Notes: generated by a model from the letters alone, not told the origin. Shown: positions 37,081-46,720, numbered from the stretch's first letter. The stretch is 64,000 nucleotides of DNA from Brachymonas sp049977365 (GCF_049977365.1 NZ_JBNGEN010000008.1:1-64000), one strand, 5' to 3'. Translations and numbers: made by a program.

Positions 37081-38118
37081 TCATTTCCCCCGCATGGCGC
37101 TCACGCCATAGCCGCTGCGGCAGCGGTAATAGCCGGCATCGGGGTCGCCGTCGGCCCACCAGAGCAACTCCTCGACCGTACGCAGGCGATGCGCCCCCCT
37201 CCATTCGCCGATGGAGTAGAGGCTTTCGACAAAGCGGAAGGGAGTGGATGCATCCCGGGCTCGGGCCACACTGCCAGCCGGCAGCAGGTCGCCGAGGCGC
37301 CCGTAGCCCACCGGAATGGGCACGATCCAGCCCTGCCCGGTGCGGTCGTTCTGCCAGTGCCGGGGGGTGCGCCGGGATGCTTCGCTCGCCGGTGCGGTGT
37401 CGGCCTCCTGCTCGGCGGGGGCGGTGAGCTCGCTGTGCCAGTTGACGCGCGACAGCGACAGCAGCGCATCGAGTGCGGTGGCATGGGGCCGAGTGGTGCG
37501 CAGGTGCGCCAGACGCTGGGCGAGCAGGTCATCCCGCCCAACGAGCACATGGCCCGGCAGCAGTCGCAGCAGCAGCTTGCGGAACTGGGAGGCGGTGTCG
37601 ACCTGGTCGCTCCAGGGCAGAAGGCGGGGCCGATGCTGCCGCGTCCAGGGACGGTGGAGGATGCTGCCCCCTGCCAGCCGCATGCAGGCAATGCGTTCGC
37701 CCATGGCATCGGCCTCGGTCTGCAGCGTGGCCTCATTGGCATGCAGCAGGGCATCGGAAGACACGGCGTAGATCAGGGTGATGTCGAGATGGATGCGCCC
37801 TTCTTCCACAATGGCAGCCGTGCCGCCGTCCTTGTCCACGGGGTTGCGGGTCAGGCAGAACGTGGTGGGTGCGCCGGGATAGGCCGGTTCGACCACCTGT
37901 TCAGCATAGTCGTGGCACACCACTCCCACGGCCTTGAACGCCCAGTCGATGCCCTGAGAGCGAACGTTGCGCTCCAGTGCCCCCATCTGGCCCAGAAAGG
38001 CCGTGATCGACGGAAAGCCATGCGTGAGCGGGCTCGATACCGCGTTGGCGTTCTGCACGCGCACATGAGGCACCACCAGCAGATGGGTGAAATCGGGAGG
38101 GTTGGGTATTTCAGTCAT
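37081..38118 (-). CDS. csy2: CRISPR type I-F protein Csy2 (Cas5f)
   Basis: With Csy1 it caps the 5' handle of the crRNA in the Csy complex. 345 residues. The N-terminus HLLVVPHVRVQNANAVSSPLTHGFPSI carries the family block VRVQNANAxSSPLTxGFPS, and ILHRPWTRQHRPRLLPW is also typical. The ATG lies inside the end of csy1 (8-bp overlap). csy3 follows after 103 bp. Confidence 0.94.
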   Translation of the reverse strand: MTEIPNPPDFTHLLVVPHVRVQNANAVSSPLTHGFPSITAFLGQMGALERNVRSQGIDWAFKAVGVVCHDYAEQVVEPAYPGAPTTFCLTRNPVDKDGGTAAIVEEGRIHLDITLIYAVSSDALLHANEATLQTEADAMGERIACMRLAGGSILHRPWTRQHRPRLLPWSDQVDTASQFRKLLLRLLPGHVLVGRDDLLAQRLAHLRTTRPHATALDALLSLSRVNWHSELTAPAEQEADTAPASEASRRTPRHWQNDRTGQGWIVPIPVGYGRLGDLLPAGSVARARDASTPFRFVESLYSIGEWRGAHRLRTVEELLWWADGDPDAGYYRCRSGYGVSAMRGK

Positions 38119-39502
38119 GGGAACCTCCTGTCATGTTGTCCTCTTCACGCAGTCGGCGCTGCTGGGGAGTGGGCCAATCCACTTCGACCCAGAAGGCCCG
38201 CGCCCATTCGCGCGCCTCCACAACGCCCAGCGGCAAACCTGCCCGCTTGAGCCGGTCATTGAGCCACCAGGCAAATTGCGTGGCGAGCGCATCGGCCCAG
38301 TCGCTGCGCTCGCGGGCGGCACGAAAGTCCTGATCCTCCGGCGATTCGTCGGGCTGCGGCACGGCTGCACGGTCGGGATCGAGCCAGATCTGCTCGCACG
38401 GCGGCAGCCGACAGGGCGTGCGGCCCGTCCAGCCCGCCGGCTGGTCGGCTGCCACGGCACGGCCAAAAGCCAGCAGGGTGAGCGCCAGCTGATTCACGCA
38501 GTCCTTGCGCCACTCGCGCACTTTCATCGTCGAGCCGGGAGCCTGCAGGAGCCCTGCCACCAGCTCGGCGATCTGCGCCTGCACGTCCTCGAAGTACAGA
38601 AACAGCTCCAACGCGCTGCTGCACTTGGACAGACGACTCCAGCGCGTCGAACGCCAGCGGGGAGGCAGCGAGGCGAGCAGATAGTTGACGCCGCCCCTTT
38701 CGCTGTTGAGCTGGCTGATGTTCTGGGGCTTGGTGCCCCCGAGCTTGCGCATGACGAGGCCGCGATAGTCGCGGTAGGGCTCTGCATGCGGCTGATCGTC
38801 ATGAAAGGCTTTGCGGGCGGCCTTGTTGGCCTCGCCAAAGCGCGCGTCGCTGATGTCGGCATGCACCGCATGGGCCAGCACACTGGAAAACAGCGGCTGC
38901 AGCAGGTGGAAGCTGGCATCTTCCGCAGGATCAGCGCCCGGCATACACCAGTACACCTGCTTGGCCAGCGTGTGGGACTCCCAGCCCCCCACCTGCTGCC
39001 GCACCAGCCCGGTGAAGGCTTCTGCATGCCGGCGGGCCACCTGAGGGTCGGCGTCGAGCGCGGCTACAGCCGAAGGCTCTGCCTCCAGCAGCGCATCCAG
39101 GAGCTGCACGCCCTGGCGTTCGAGCTTGAGCAGTTTGTAGACATCCAGGGCAGCGGCATTGCCGACGATGTCGCCAGGCTGAGGCCCCTGCAGGCTGTGG
39201 GTGCCCACATCGTGCTGGGCGACCATGGTGGCAGGCAGAACGTACAGGCTGCTGCCCTCCGCCTTGGGGTGTGTGGCCTTGAGCACGTGGGTGACGGCGT
39301 GAAGCTGCCCCACACGCTGTGCGGCATCGGCCAGCCAGACCGAAGGCTCGAAGCGGTCGGCCCTCTCGGCCTGTCCACCTTCGTCCTCCCCCTGGCTCTT
39401 GGTTTTGCTCTTGGCCTTGGCGTCCCGCCGTTCGGCAATGAACGCCAGAATCAGATCGCGCCAGCCCGCCTGGGCCGGTGCGGCAAGCGCTTGCTCGCTC
39501 AT
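38111..39502 (-). CDS. csy1: CRISPR type I-F large subunit Csy1 (Cas8f)
   Basis: Large subunit of the Csy complex, which recognises the PAM and starts DNA unwinding. 463 residues, slightly longer than P. aeruginosa Csy1 (434). Recognisable blocks include THVLKATHPKAEGSSLYV, FHDDQPHAEPYRDYRGLV and KLGGTKPQNISQLNSERGG, the last characteristic of Csy1. It is the first gene of the csy1-csy2-csy3-cas6f run and is preceded by an AT-rich intergenic region that probably holds its promoter. Confidence 0.94.
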   Translation of the reverse strand: MSEQALAAPAQAGWRDLILAFIAERRDAKAKSKTKSQGEDEGGQAERADRFEPSVWLADAAQRVGQLHAVTHVLKATHPKAEGSSLYVLPATMVAQHDVGTHSLQGPQPGDIVGNAAALDVYKLLKLERQGVQLLDALLEAEPSAVAALDADPQVARRHAEAFTGLVRQQVGGWESHTLAKQVYWCMPGADPAEDASFHLLQPLFSSVLAHAVHADISDARFGEANKAARKAFHDDQPHAEPYRDYRGLVMRKLGGTKPQNISQLNSERGGVNYLLASLPPRWRSTRWSRLSKCSSALELFLYFEDVQAQIAELVAGLLQAPGSTMKVREWRKDCVNQLALTLLAFGRAVAADQPAGWTGRTPCRLPPCEQIWLDPDRAAVPQPDESPEDQDFRAARERSDWADALATQFAWWLNDRLKRAGLPLGVVEAREWARAFWVEVDWPTPQQRRLREEDNMTGGSHD

Positions 39503-39722
39503 GAAGGATCTCCTTGCTCAATGGAGGGCACGCATGGGAGTCTCAAGCCCCCTGCGCCTCCGTTTGCGGTCGGTCTACCCGATGCATTATGGTCTGCCAC
39601 ACTCGGCACGCAGACAGAACAAGGTTTGATTTATTTCAATGAAAATCAGATGCAAAGACCTTTTTGTATTTTCTTATTAATCAATAAATACAAATAAAGT
39701 TTTATCCAATAATGCACCGGAG
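39503..39722 (-). promoter_or_regulatory. AT-rich intergenic region upstream of csy1
   Basis: 220 bp separate the cas2-3 stop from the csy1 start, the largest gap in the cas cluster. Its right half (about 39625-39715) is strongly AT-rich in contrast to the GC-rich genes on both sides, as expected for a promoter region. It probably drives csy1-csy2-csy3-cas6f separately from cas1-cas2-3. It contains the inverted repeat listed next. Confidence 0.6.
39663..39694. promoter_or_regulatory. Inverted repeat in the csy1 promoter region
   Basis: TTTGTATTT (39663-39671) and AAATACAAA (39686-39694) are perfect 9-bp arms around a 14-nt AT-only-plus-two-C spacer. There is no T-run in the position expected for a terminator of cas2-3 on the minus strand. 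An operator or nucleoid-protein site for the interference operon is a reasonable guess. Confidence 0.45.
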
Positions 39723-42700
39723 TCATGGGCGCTGGCTGAACCCCAGCACCGGGTGATACCGCCACCCGCGCGGGCTGGCCCGTACCTGCACGCCGGCGAA
39801 TCGGATGGCAGTCTGGCGCAGATCCTGTCCGTGATGCTGCGCGAGGGCGGCGAGCATGTCCGGCAGGCTGAGGACCACCCAGGGCTGAATGCCCGGGCCC
39901 ATGGAGGCTGCGAGGTCGATGTGTTCGATGCAGCCCGATCCCTTGGCGTCTTCCTCCCGCACGTAGAGGCTGGCAAGGCCCTTGCGTGAATCATTCTTAT
40001 TCTCCACCCGGTGCAGATACAGCGCTCCCGTATCGTCGTCGGGGAGGAACACCAGATCGACATCCGGTGCCCCGTCCGGCGCCCGGAACGGCTGCTGCTG
40101 CGGCAATGTCCAGGTCAGGCTGGCACGGGGAATTTCCCAGATGCTGCAGGCATCCACGTTGTGGTCCCCCGCCTGGGAGCCTCCCCTGCTCCTGCGGCGG
40201 GAGGAGGTTGGCTGGGCTGCAGCCGCCGCAGCCACGGGGGTGGTTCGTGCATGGGGGAGCAGGGTATCGACCAGCCTGGCGTGTTCCAGATCGACCAGAC
40301 TGCGGGTGGGCTGCCAGCTCTCACGTGGACGCGGCTGAATGCGCGGACAAGCATCGAGCGGCTGGTATTCGGACACCTGCAGCAGGTCTTCGAGCCGGTG
40401 GCTGGCGAGGGTATACGCCCCTCGGCGCAGGGTGGGCTCGGCCTCGAACCCCGGGCGACAGAACGCGGCCTTCTCCGGCTGCCGCAAATGGCGCAGGTTG
40501 GTGTCGAAGATCAGGATGTTGGGCTCGGTGCACGGCTGCTGGCGATGCCGCTGGACACGTCCCGCGAGCTGGATGAGCGAGCGCATGGACGAGGGTTCGA
40601 CCACGGCCCAGTCGAGATCCCAGTCACGCCCGACTTCGCTCACCGGCGAGGTGAGCACCACAAAGAGGTGTTCGTGCTCCGGATGCGCAGCCAGCCGCTC
40701 CTGCACAAGGGGCAGCGCAAACACCTCCTGCGGCTGGCGGCGATTGCAGGCCTGGTCGAGCTGGTGCTCGATGGCCGAACGCAGGGCCAGCGGAAAGGCG
40801 GCATGGTACACACAGAGATGGATGCGAAAACCCTCTGGCGCGCCCAGCCGGTACAGCGCCCGGGCCGTATCGACGAGGGGATCGATATGGGCCATGCGCA
40901 CCATGCCAAAGCTGACCCGCTGACCCGAGCCGGGTACGGTTTCGGCATGCGCGGCATGGGCCTGGAGCATGGCGTCACGCACCTGCATGGCCCAGGCGGT
41001 CTGGAAGGCTTCGGTTTCGGGCTGTGGAGAAAGCTCCAGTGGCAGCAGCCGTCCCATGCGCCGTGCCGGCACGTCCCGCAGCGCCTGCACCCGGTGCTCC
41101 ACAAACTGTCGGTGCCGCTCCACAAAGGCAGCCATGTCGCCACAGGACTGCGCCTGCGCCCCGAACTCATCGACCCACAGACAGGCCACCTCCTGCACGC
41201 AGGCCTCACCGGCATCCCCAGTACCATGGTTGCGCGCCCATTGCTGCCGGCCCTGCCGGTAGGCCTGGAACATGCCTTCGACCAGCGCCGGCGGCAGGGT
41301 GGCCGACGAGATCAGCAGGCGTCCGCCCAGCAGCCCGATCCAGTACACCAGCCGCGTCAGGGCGGGCATGTCGTCCAGGTCGAAATCGTCGAGTTCGTCG
41401 AGCACCACGTCGCTGCTGAGCAGGCGCAGCATGGGCGCGATCTGGTGCCCCGCACGCTGGGCCTCGGTGGCCGGCATGAGGTGATCGATGGTGCAGACCA
41501 GCACGGGCGCGGCCAGCAGGTCGCGAATGCGCCGGTCCTGCAGGGCGATGCCCAGCAGCCCGTGGTGCCGCGCGAGTTCGTCGGGGCCCTCATAGAGGAC
41601 TTCGGCATCCGCATCGATCAGGCTCTGGGAGGAAACCGAGCCGGTGCGCTCGGCCTGCTGTTCGTAGTACTCGAACAGGGCCCGGCTGGCTGCACCGCCG
41701 ACGCGCACGGCCAGGTCTTCGTCGCCCAGGCCCAGATCGTGCCGGTAGCTGCGCCCGGTCTGCAGGGTCAGGGTGCGCAGCCCCAGGGCAAAGGAGCAGC
41801 GCATGCCTTTCTCAGGGTCAGCGAGCGCATGCATGATGCGGGCATTGGCCAGCGTTTTGCCGCAGCCGGTGGAAGCCATGTTGATGCAGAATCCCCCGCC
41901 CAGACGAGCGGCCTCCCGCAGGCCCGCTGCCCTGTCGGCGGCCAGATCCTGCCAGTGGAACCGCCCTGCCCCACTGCGCCGACGCAGCAGAGGGCTGCGC
42001 AAATGGCGCAAATAGCGGGCAAAGTCCGGCAGCGCATGGCTGATGCGTCCCGCATCACGGGCCACGCCCAGCAGGTGCTCGTCGAGGGGCTGGTTGAGCC
42101 GTCCCTGTGCATCGGTGTTCGCATGGGCACGGCAGCCTGCGTCACCCTTGAGCCGCTGGGGGGACGGCCCCTGCAGACTCGAATAGTGATGGTCTGCCAG
42201 CATGAGCGACAGCCGGGCCAGATGCATGACATAGGGGTTGTCGAGCCAGCCGCCCTTGTCGGGGCGCGCGCGCAGTGCCTGCAACCTGCGCGCCAGCCGG
42301 GCGGCACGTGCCTGCCACTGCGGCAGATGCACCGGCAGGCGGTCCGCGCACGCCCAGTAGGCCGCGACATCCTTCGGGGGCGCCTCGGAAGGCGGCCATT
42401 CGTTCCATCCCGCGGTCACGTCATCCAGCCCATGGCCCAGCCGCTCGACGGAATAGATCGGCAGCCGGCTGCCCATGCGCGCTGGCCGGCCCGCGTCGTT
42501 GACCGACGGCACAACCGGCAGCCGGTGATGGGTGACGATCAGCCAGGCCACCGCTGCGGCAAGCGGGGGCAGGTTCCGGAAGGGATTCGACTGCGCCTGG
42601 CCATTGAGGTCATCAAGGCCATCGCGCCAATAGCGACCGGGCTGCAGCCAGACATCGGCCGCCGACTCCGGCTCCTGTGCCGGCAAGTCGGCCATGCGGG

Positions 42701-43208
42701 CAAGCCAGCCTGCGTCGTCGTCCTGCCCCACAAAGGCCAGAAACAGGCGCAGCGACACCCATTCGTGCCGGTAGGCGTTGCGCTCATGCCATTTGCCTCG
42801 CAGCCGCTGCTGGAACGCCTCGCTCGCCTTGCCCAGATCGTGCAGCAGGGCGGCGAGCTGGGCCAGCAGCACAATGTCTTCGCCCGTCTGCCAGTCGTTT
42901 TCATCCTCGGTGCGCAGCACATTGCGGCGGGTGGTATCGGTGGGCACGGCGCCCTGGGCGTTGAATCGGCTGCGGTCGCCCACGATCCAGAGCAGCTCGC
43001 TGTGGTCCAGCCCCCGGATCCAGTGGCAGGCCACGGCCGTGTTCCTGCGGGCGCTCTGCCGCAGCAGGCGCCGCAGGGTATCGAGCCCCGCCTGGGTCAT
43101 GACCGTCTGCCAGGTGCGCTCGCCCCGCCGCTCGGCGAACTGGTCCAGAATGCGCCGCGTCTCGCGCAGGGCACGCTTGTCGCACTCCGAAACCAGCAGC
43201 ACATTCAT
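39723..43208 (-). CDS. cas3: CRISPR type I-F nuclease-helicase Cas3 with fused Cas2 domain
   Basis: 1,161 residues with the domain order unique to type I-F. A Cas2-like N-terminal domain (MNVLLVSECDKRALRETRRI) used in spacer acquisition is followed by an HD nuclease domain (LLHDLGKAS, His123-Asp124; ITHH-type VTHH at about 226) that degrades target DNA. Next is an SF2 helicase with Walker A MASTGCGKTLAN (about 445-455) and a DEAD-box equivalent VLDELDDFD (about 602-610), then helicase motif VI region LIQLAGRVQRHRQ and a C-terminal accessory domain. The ATG overlaps the cas1 stop as ATGA (43205-43208). All key catalytic motifs are intact. Confidence 0.95.
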   Translation of the reverse strand: MNVLLVSECDKRALRETRRILDQFAERRGERTWQTVMTQAGLDTLRRLLRQSARRNTAVACHWIRGLDHSELLWIVGDRSRFNAQGAVPTDTTRRNVLRTEDENDWQTGEDIVLLAQLAALLHDLGKASEAFQQRLRGKWHERNAYRHEWVSLRLFLAFVGQDDDAGWLARMADLPAQEPESAADVWLQPGRYWRDGLDDLNGQAQSNPFRNLPPLAAAVAWLIVTHHRLPVVPSVNDAGRPARMGSRLPIYSVERLGHGLDDVTAGWNEWPPSEAPPKDVAAYWACADRLPVHLPQWQARAARLARRLQALRARPDKGGWLDNPYVMHLARLSLMLADHHYSSLQGPSPQRLKGDAGCRAHANTDAQGRLNQPLDEHLLGVARDAGRISHALPDFARYLRHLRSPLLRRRSGAGRFHWQDLAADRAAGLREAARLGGGFCINMASTGCGKTLANARIMHALADPEKGMRCSFALGLRTLTLQTGRSYRHDLGLGDEDLAVRVGGAASRALFEYYEQQAERTGSVSSQSLIDADAEVLYEGPDELARHHGLLGIALQDRRIRDLLAAPVLVCTIDHLMPATEAQRAGHQIAPMLRLLSSDVVLDELDDFDLDDMPALTRLVYWIGLLGGRLLISSATLPPALVEGMFQAYRQGRQQWARNHGTGDAGEACVQEVACLWVDEFGAQAQSCGDMAAFVERHRQFVEHRVQALRDVPARRMGRLLPLELSPQPETEAFQTAWAMQVRDAMLQAHAAHAETVPGSGQRVSFGMVRMAHIDPLVDTARALYRLGAPEGFRIHLCVYHAAFPLALRSAIEHQLDQACNRRQPQEVFALPLVQERLAAHPEHEHLFVVLTSPVSEVGRDWDLDWAVVEPSSMRSLIQLAGRVQRHRQQPCTEPNILIFDTNLRHLRQPEKAAFCRPGFEAEPTLRRGAYTLASHRLEDLLQVSEYQPLDACPRIQPRPRESWQPTRSLVDLEHARLVDTLLPHARTTPVAAAAAAQPTSSRRRSRGGSQAGDHNVDACSIWEIPRASLTWTLPQQQPFRAPDGAPDVDLVFLPDDDTGALYLHRVENKNDSRKGLASLYVREEDAKGSGCIEHIDLAASMGPGIQPWVVLSLPDMLAALAQHHGQDLRQTAIRFAGVQVRASPRGWRYHPVLGFSQRP

Positions 43209-44245
43209 GGCAACGGCTCCCCGCCATCAGTGGGACGCGCCGGGGACGCCACGGTGGTGGAACCGGCCTCCCGGGCCTGGCGGGCCACCTCCTGCGCCGT
43301 GGCCTTGAGCGTGTCGATCATCACGTCGAGCGCCTCGGTGCGCGCAAAGTTCTCCAGGCAGGCCTGCCGGAACTCCTGCTCGCTGTGGCCCCGCATGGCC
43401 GACAGAAAGGCTTGCGGCAGCACGATGGCATCTTTCATCAGGTCGGCCACGTCGAACACCAGCCCGCCGCGCCGGGTCTTGCCATGCAGCACCGCAAGCC
43501 CGTGCGGCAGCCCCAGCACCCAGGTCGCCGTGGCTGCCAGGCCATAGGCCAGATAGTTGCCGTGGTCCAGAAAGCGGTTGGCAGCATCCGTGGCCTCGCC
43601 CCGCTCGGAACGGGTAAAGCTGCCATAGCCCGTGGCGGCACACGCCAGCCGGTAGAGCTGATGGGTCATGCGGGCCTCTTCGGTGAGCAGATGCACGGTA
43701 TCGGCTGCCTGCCCCATGCCTGCCTGCGCCGTGTGCAGCAGGTGCTCCAGCCCGGCCGTGTCAGGGGCAAACCCCTGCTCGCGCAGCACACGGTCCTGCT
43801 CCCAGCAGCGCAGAATGCGCGAAAGCCGAACGCGCTGGAACGCCTTGGCCGCTTCGAGCCGCCAGCGGTCGTCAAACCAGAACGCCACCCACTGCTGGAG
43901 GTATTCGGTCGGCCGGTATTCGCTCTGCGGCGACAGCCAGCCGATGTCGAGCCCGCCGTCGCTGCCCGCAAACAGGGGCGTACCGCCCCCGCCGCAGAAC
44001 CCCATCATCACGCCGGCCTTGGCCAGCTCGCGAACGGCTGCCTGCGTGATGGAAGTCCCCGTTCCCAACAGCACCGTGGTGGTATTGGCAATGGGAATGT
44101 TCCAGTACAGCGAGCGGTCTCCGTCCTCGGTGACGTATTCGACCCGCCCGCCCTTCACCAGCACGCGGCAATGCTCCAGGTAATAGAGATTGGCCCGCTT
44201 GGAGTGCAGGATGGTCTTGAGATCGCCGGGGGTGAAAGCCTCCAT
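43205..44245 (-). CDS. cas1: CRISPR type I-F integrase Cas1
   Basis: Integrates new spacers together with the Cas2 domain of Cas2-3. 346 residues; N-terminal DLKTILHSKRANLYYLEHCRV and the core GYGSFTRSERGEATDAANRFLDHGNYLAYGL are typical of Cas1f, as is GLPHGLAVLHGKTRRGGLVFD. It ends overlapping cas2-3 by 4 bp. The start is only 46 bp after the purC stop on the same strand, so either read-through from purC or a promoter within purC must supply its transcript. Confidence 0.95.
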   Translation of the reverse strand: MEAFTPGDLKTILHSKRANLYYLEHCRVLVKGGRVEYVTEDGDRSLYWNIPIANTTTVLLGTGTSITQAAVRELAKAGVMMGFCGGGGTPLFAGSDGGLDIGWLSPQSEYRPTEYLQQWVAFWFDDRWRLEAAKAFQRVRLSRILRCWEQDRVLREQGFAPDTAGLEHLLHTAQAGMGQAADTVHLLTEEARMTHQLYRLACAATGYGSFTRSERGEATDAANRFLDHGNYLAYGLAATATWVLGLPHGLAVLHGKTRRGGLVFDVADLMKDAIVLPQAFLSAMRGHSEQEFRQACLENFARTEALDVMIDTLKATAQEVARQAREAGSTTVASPARPTDGGEPLP

Positions 44246-44291
44246 GCCGACTCCTGCTGCAGCGTTGCGATGCGAACCGCGGAGGGGTCGG

Positions 44292-45212
44292 TCAGCGCGT
44301 CAGCGCTTCGAGTGCCTCGCGGTACTTGGCCGCAGTGTTGTCGATGACTTCCTGCGGCAGGGTGGGTGCGGGCGGCTGCTTGGTCCAAGGCTTGCCGTCG
44401 ACAGTGGCGGTCTGGAGCCAGTCGCGCAGATACTGCTTGTCGTAGCTCGGGGGATTGAGGCCGGCGTCGAAGGCGGCCTGATAGCCGGCTTCGGGCCAGT
44501 AGCGGGAGCTGTCGGGGGTAAGCACCTCGTCCATCAGGGTGAGGGTGCCGTTCTCGTCAAGGCCGAACTCGAACTTGGTGTCGGCAATGATGATGCCCTT
44601 GGTGCGTGCAAAGGCAGCGGCAGTGCGGTAGAGCTCGATGCTCACCTCGCGCATGCGGGCGGCCAGCTCCTTGCCGATGGTCTGCTCGACCTTCTCGAAG
44701 CTGATGTTCTCGTCATGCTCGCCCACTTCGGCCTTGGCAGCCGGGGTGAAGATGGGCTCGGGCAGCGGGGAGGCATTGCGCAGCCCGGCGGGCAGGGGCA
44801 CACCGCACACGCTCTGGCTTTCCTGGTATTCGGTCCAGCCGCTGCCGGCCAGATAGCCACGCACCACGGCTTCGATGGGCAGGGGCTTGAGGCGCTTGAC
44901 CAGCATGCTGCGCCCCGTCACCTGGGCCACTTCGTCAGGCTGCACCACGCTCTCGGGTGCTTCGCCGGTCAGGTGGTTGGGCACGATGCCCTTGAGGCGC
45001 TCGAACCAGAACAGGGCCATGCGCGTGAGCAGCGCGCCCTTGCCGGGAATGGGCTGGCCCATGATGACATCGAACGCGCTGATGCGGTCACTCGCGACCA
45101 TGAGAATGCGGTCGTCGCCCACGGCATAGTTGTCGCGCACCTTGCCGCGTGCAAGGAGCGGCAGGGAGTGGATGGAGGAGGTATGGAGGGCGGCGGGGGT
45201 GTCTGCAGACAT
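44292..45212 (-). CDS. purC: Phosphoribosylaminoimidazole-succinocarboxamide synthase
   Basis: Joins CAIR and aspartate to form SAICAR in purine synthesis. 306 residues from ATG 45212 (AGGATATTTCC upstream); the frame continues further 5' but only sequence from here is family-like. Motifs: ARGKVRDNYAVGDDRILMVASDRISAFD, VVRGYLAGSGW, IIIADTKFEFG and LMDEVLTPDSSRYW. Complete. Lies between fba and cas1 on the same strand. Confidence 0.96.
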   Translation of the reverse strand: MSADTPAALHTSSIHSLPLLARGKVRDNYAVGDDRILMVASDRISAFDVIMGQPIPGKGALLTRMALFWFERLKGIVPNHLTGEAPESVVQPDEVAQVTGRSMLVKRLKPLPIEAVVRGYLAGSGWTEYQESQSVCGVPLPAGLRNASPLPEPIFTPAAKAEVGEHDENISFEKVEQTIGKELAARMREVSIELYRTAAAFARTKGIIIADTKFEFGLDENGTLTLMDEVLTPDSSRYWPEAGYQAAFDAGLNPPSYDKQYLRDWLQTATVDGKPWTKQPPAPTLPQEVIDNTAAKYREALEALTR

Positions 45213-45371
45213 GGAAATATCCTGTTCCTGTGACGGAAGGGTAGAAAGAAACGATCTGCCCATTTTATGCCGCCGCCCCTGCTGGGCGCTGCGCAGTTGC
45301 CGCGTGCATGCCCGGCCCCGCGACCTCGCGGCCGTCCATGGCGCCGTTGCCACCACCCCTTTGCTGCCGCA

Positions 45372-45413
45372 CAAAAGAAAAAGCGCATGGCCCGTTCCCA
45401 CGGCACCATGCGC
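45372..45413 (-). terminator. Rho-independent terminator downstream of fba
   Basis: On the minus strand, stem GCGCATGG / CCATGCGC (plus 45406-45413 and 45383-45390) is followed by TTTTTCTTTTG (complement of 45372-45382). It lies 90 bp after the fba stop, so purC needs its own promoter between here and 45212. Confidence 0.75.
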
Positions 45414-45502
45414 CCTGCAGCCTTCCTGCCGGCCCCGGATCTGGTGCCGCACCAGACCCACGGCCGTGCAGACGCCGAATGGACAGCCAGCTCGACGCTG
45501 CG

Positions 45503-46567
45503 TTACTGCACGACCTGCGCGAGCGCGCCGGTGGCGTAGAGCTCGGCCATCTCGGACAGCGGAATGCCCTTGATCTTGCCACCCTGCCCTTCGCAGCCGA
45601 ATTCGAGGTAGCGCTGCTTGCAGACGGCCTTGGCGGCTTCGCGGGCAGGCTTCATCCATTCACGCATGTCGAACTTGGAGGGATTCTCTGCCATGAACTT
45701 GCGCACGGCACCGGTCATGGCCAGGCGAATGTCGGTGTCGATGTTGATCTTGCGCACGCCGTACTTGATGGCTTCCTGGATTTCCTCGACGGGCACGCCG
45801 TAGGTTTCCTTCATCTGACCGCCGTACTGGTTGATGATCGCCAGCAGGTCCTGCGGCACCGACGACGATCCGTGCATCACCAGGTGGGTGTTGGGAATGC
45901 GGGCGTGGATTTCCTTGACGCGCGAAATCGCCAGAATGTCCCCGGTGGGCTTGCGGGTGAACTTGTAGGCGCCGTGGCTGGTGCCGATGGCAATGGCCAG
46001 AGCATCGAGCTGGGTGGCCTTGACGAACTGGGCTGCCTCTTCGGGATCGGTCAGCATCTGGCTGTGATCGAGCTTGCCTTCGGCGCCGATGCCGTCTTCC
46101 TCACCCGCCTCGCCGGTTTCGAGCGACCCCAGACAGCCGAGCTCCCCTTCGACGGTGGCGCCGATCCTGTGGGCCATGGCCACGACATCGCGGGTCACCT
46201 GCACGTTGTAGTCGAAGCTCGAAGGCGTCTTGCCGTCTTCCTTGAGCGAACCGTCCATCATGACCGAGCCGAAGCCCAGGCGCAGGGCGCCCTCGCACAC
46301 GGCCGGAGACGTGCCGTGATCCTGGTGCATCACCAGCGGAATGTGCGGATAGGCCTCGGAGGCGGCGGCAATCAGGTGCTTGATGAAGCTCTCGCCTGCG
46401 TACTTGCGGGCCCCTGCACTGGCCTGCAGGATCACGGGCGCACCGACTTCGTCGGCAGCCGCCATCACGGCCTGCACCTGCTCGAGGTTGTTGACATTGA
46501 AGGCAGGGATGCCATAGCCGTTTTCGGCGGCATGGTCGAGCAGTTCGCGCATGGAAACGAGAGGCAT
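45503..46567 (-). CDS. fba: Fructose-bisphosphate aldolase, class II (Calvin-cycle subtype)
   Basis: Zn-dependent aldolase that cleaves fructose 1,6-bisphosphate in glycolysis and runs the reverse reaction in gluconeogenesis. 354 residues. Zn and substrate motifs: VMHQDHGTSPAVC, VEGELGCLGSLE, IGTSHGAYKF, LVMHGSSSVP and INIDTDIRLA. Length and motif pattern match the aldolases common in Burkholderiales. Complete; fba then purC is the usual order. Confidence 0.95.
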   Translation of the reverse strand: MPLVSMRELLDHAAENGYGIPAFNVNNLEQVQAVMAAADEVGAPVILQASAGARKYAGESFIKHLIAAASEAYPHIPLVMHQDHGTSPAVCEGALRLGFGSVMMDGSLKEDGKTPSSFDYNVQVTRDVVAMAHRIGATVEGELGCLGSLETGEAGEEDGIGAEGKLDHSQMLTDPEEAAQFVKATQLDALAIAIGTSHGAYKFTRKPTGDILAISRVKEIHARIPNTHLVMHGSSSVPQDLLAIINQYGGQMKETYGVPVEEIQEAIKYGVRKINIDTDIRLAMTGAVRKFMAENPSKFDMREWMKPAREAAKAVCKQRYLEFGCEGQGGKIKGIPLSEMAELYATGALAQVVQ

Positions 46568-46720
46568 GGAAATTCCTTCGGGAAATAGAACGTGAAAATA
46601 TTGGGTATGTCCAGATACAGCCTACTGATTTTAGGGCCTGTTGGCCCCCGCGCCTAGAACCTGGCCCTCCCTGCTCGCTGTGGACTGCCGCGAACGCCCC
46701 CACTCCCCCCGCTCGCGCAT

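Noticed and set aside
44190..45233. Plus-strand frame of about 347 codons opposite purC
   Set aside because: Antisense shadow of purC, which has intact family signatures.
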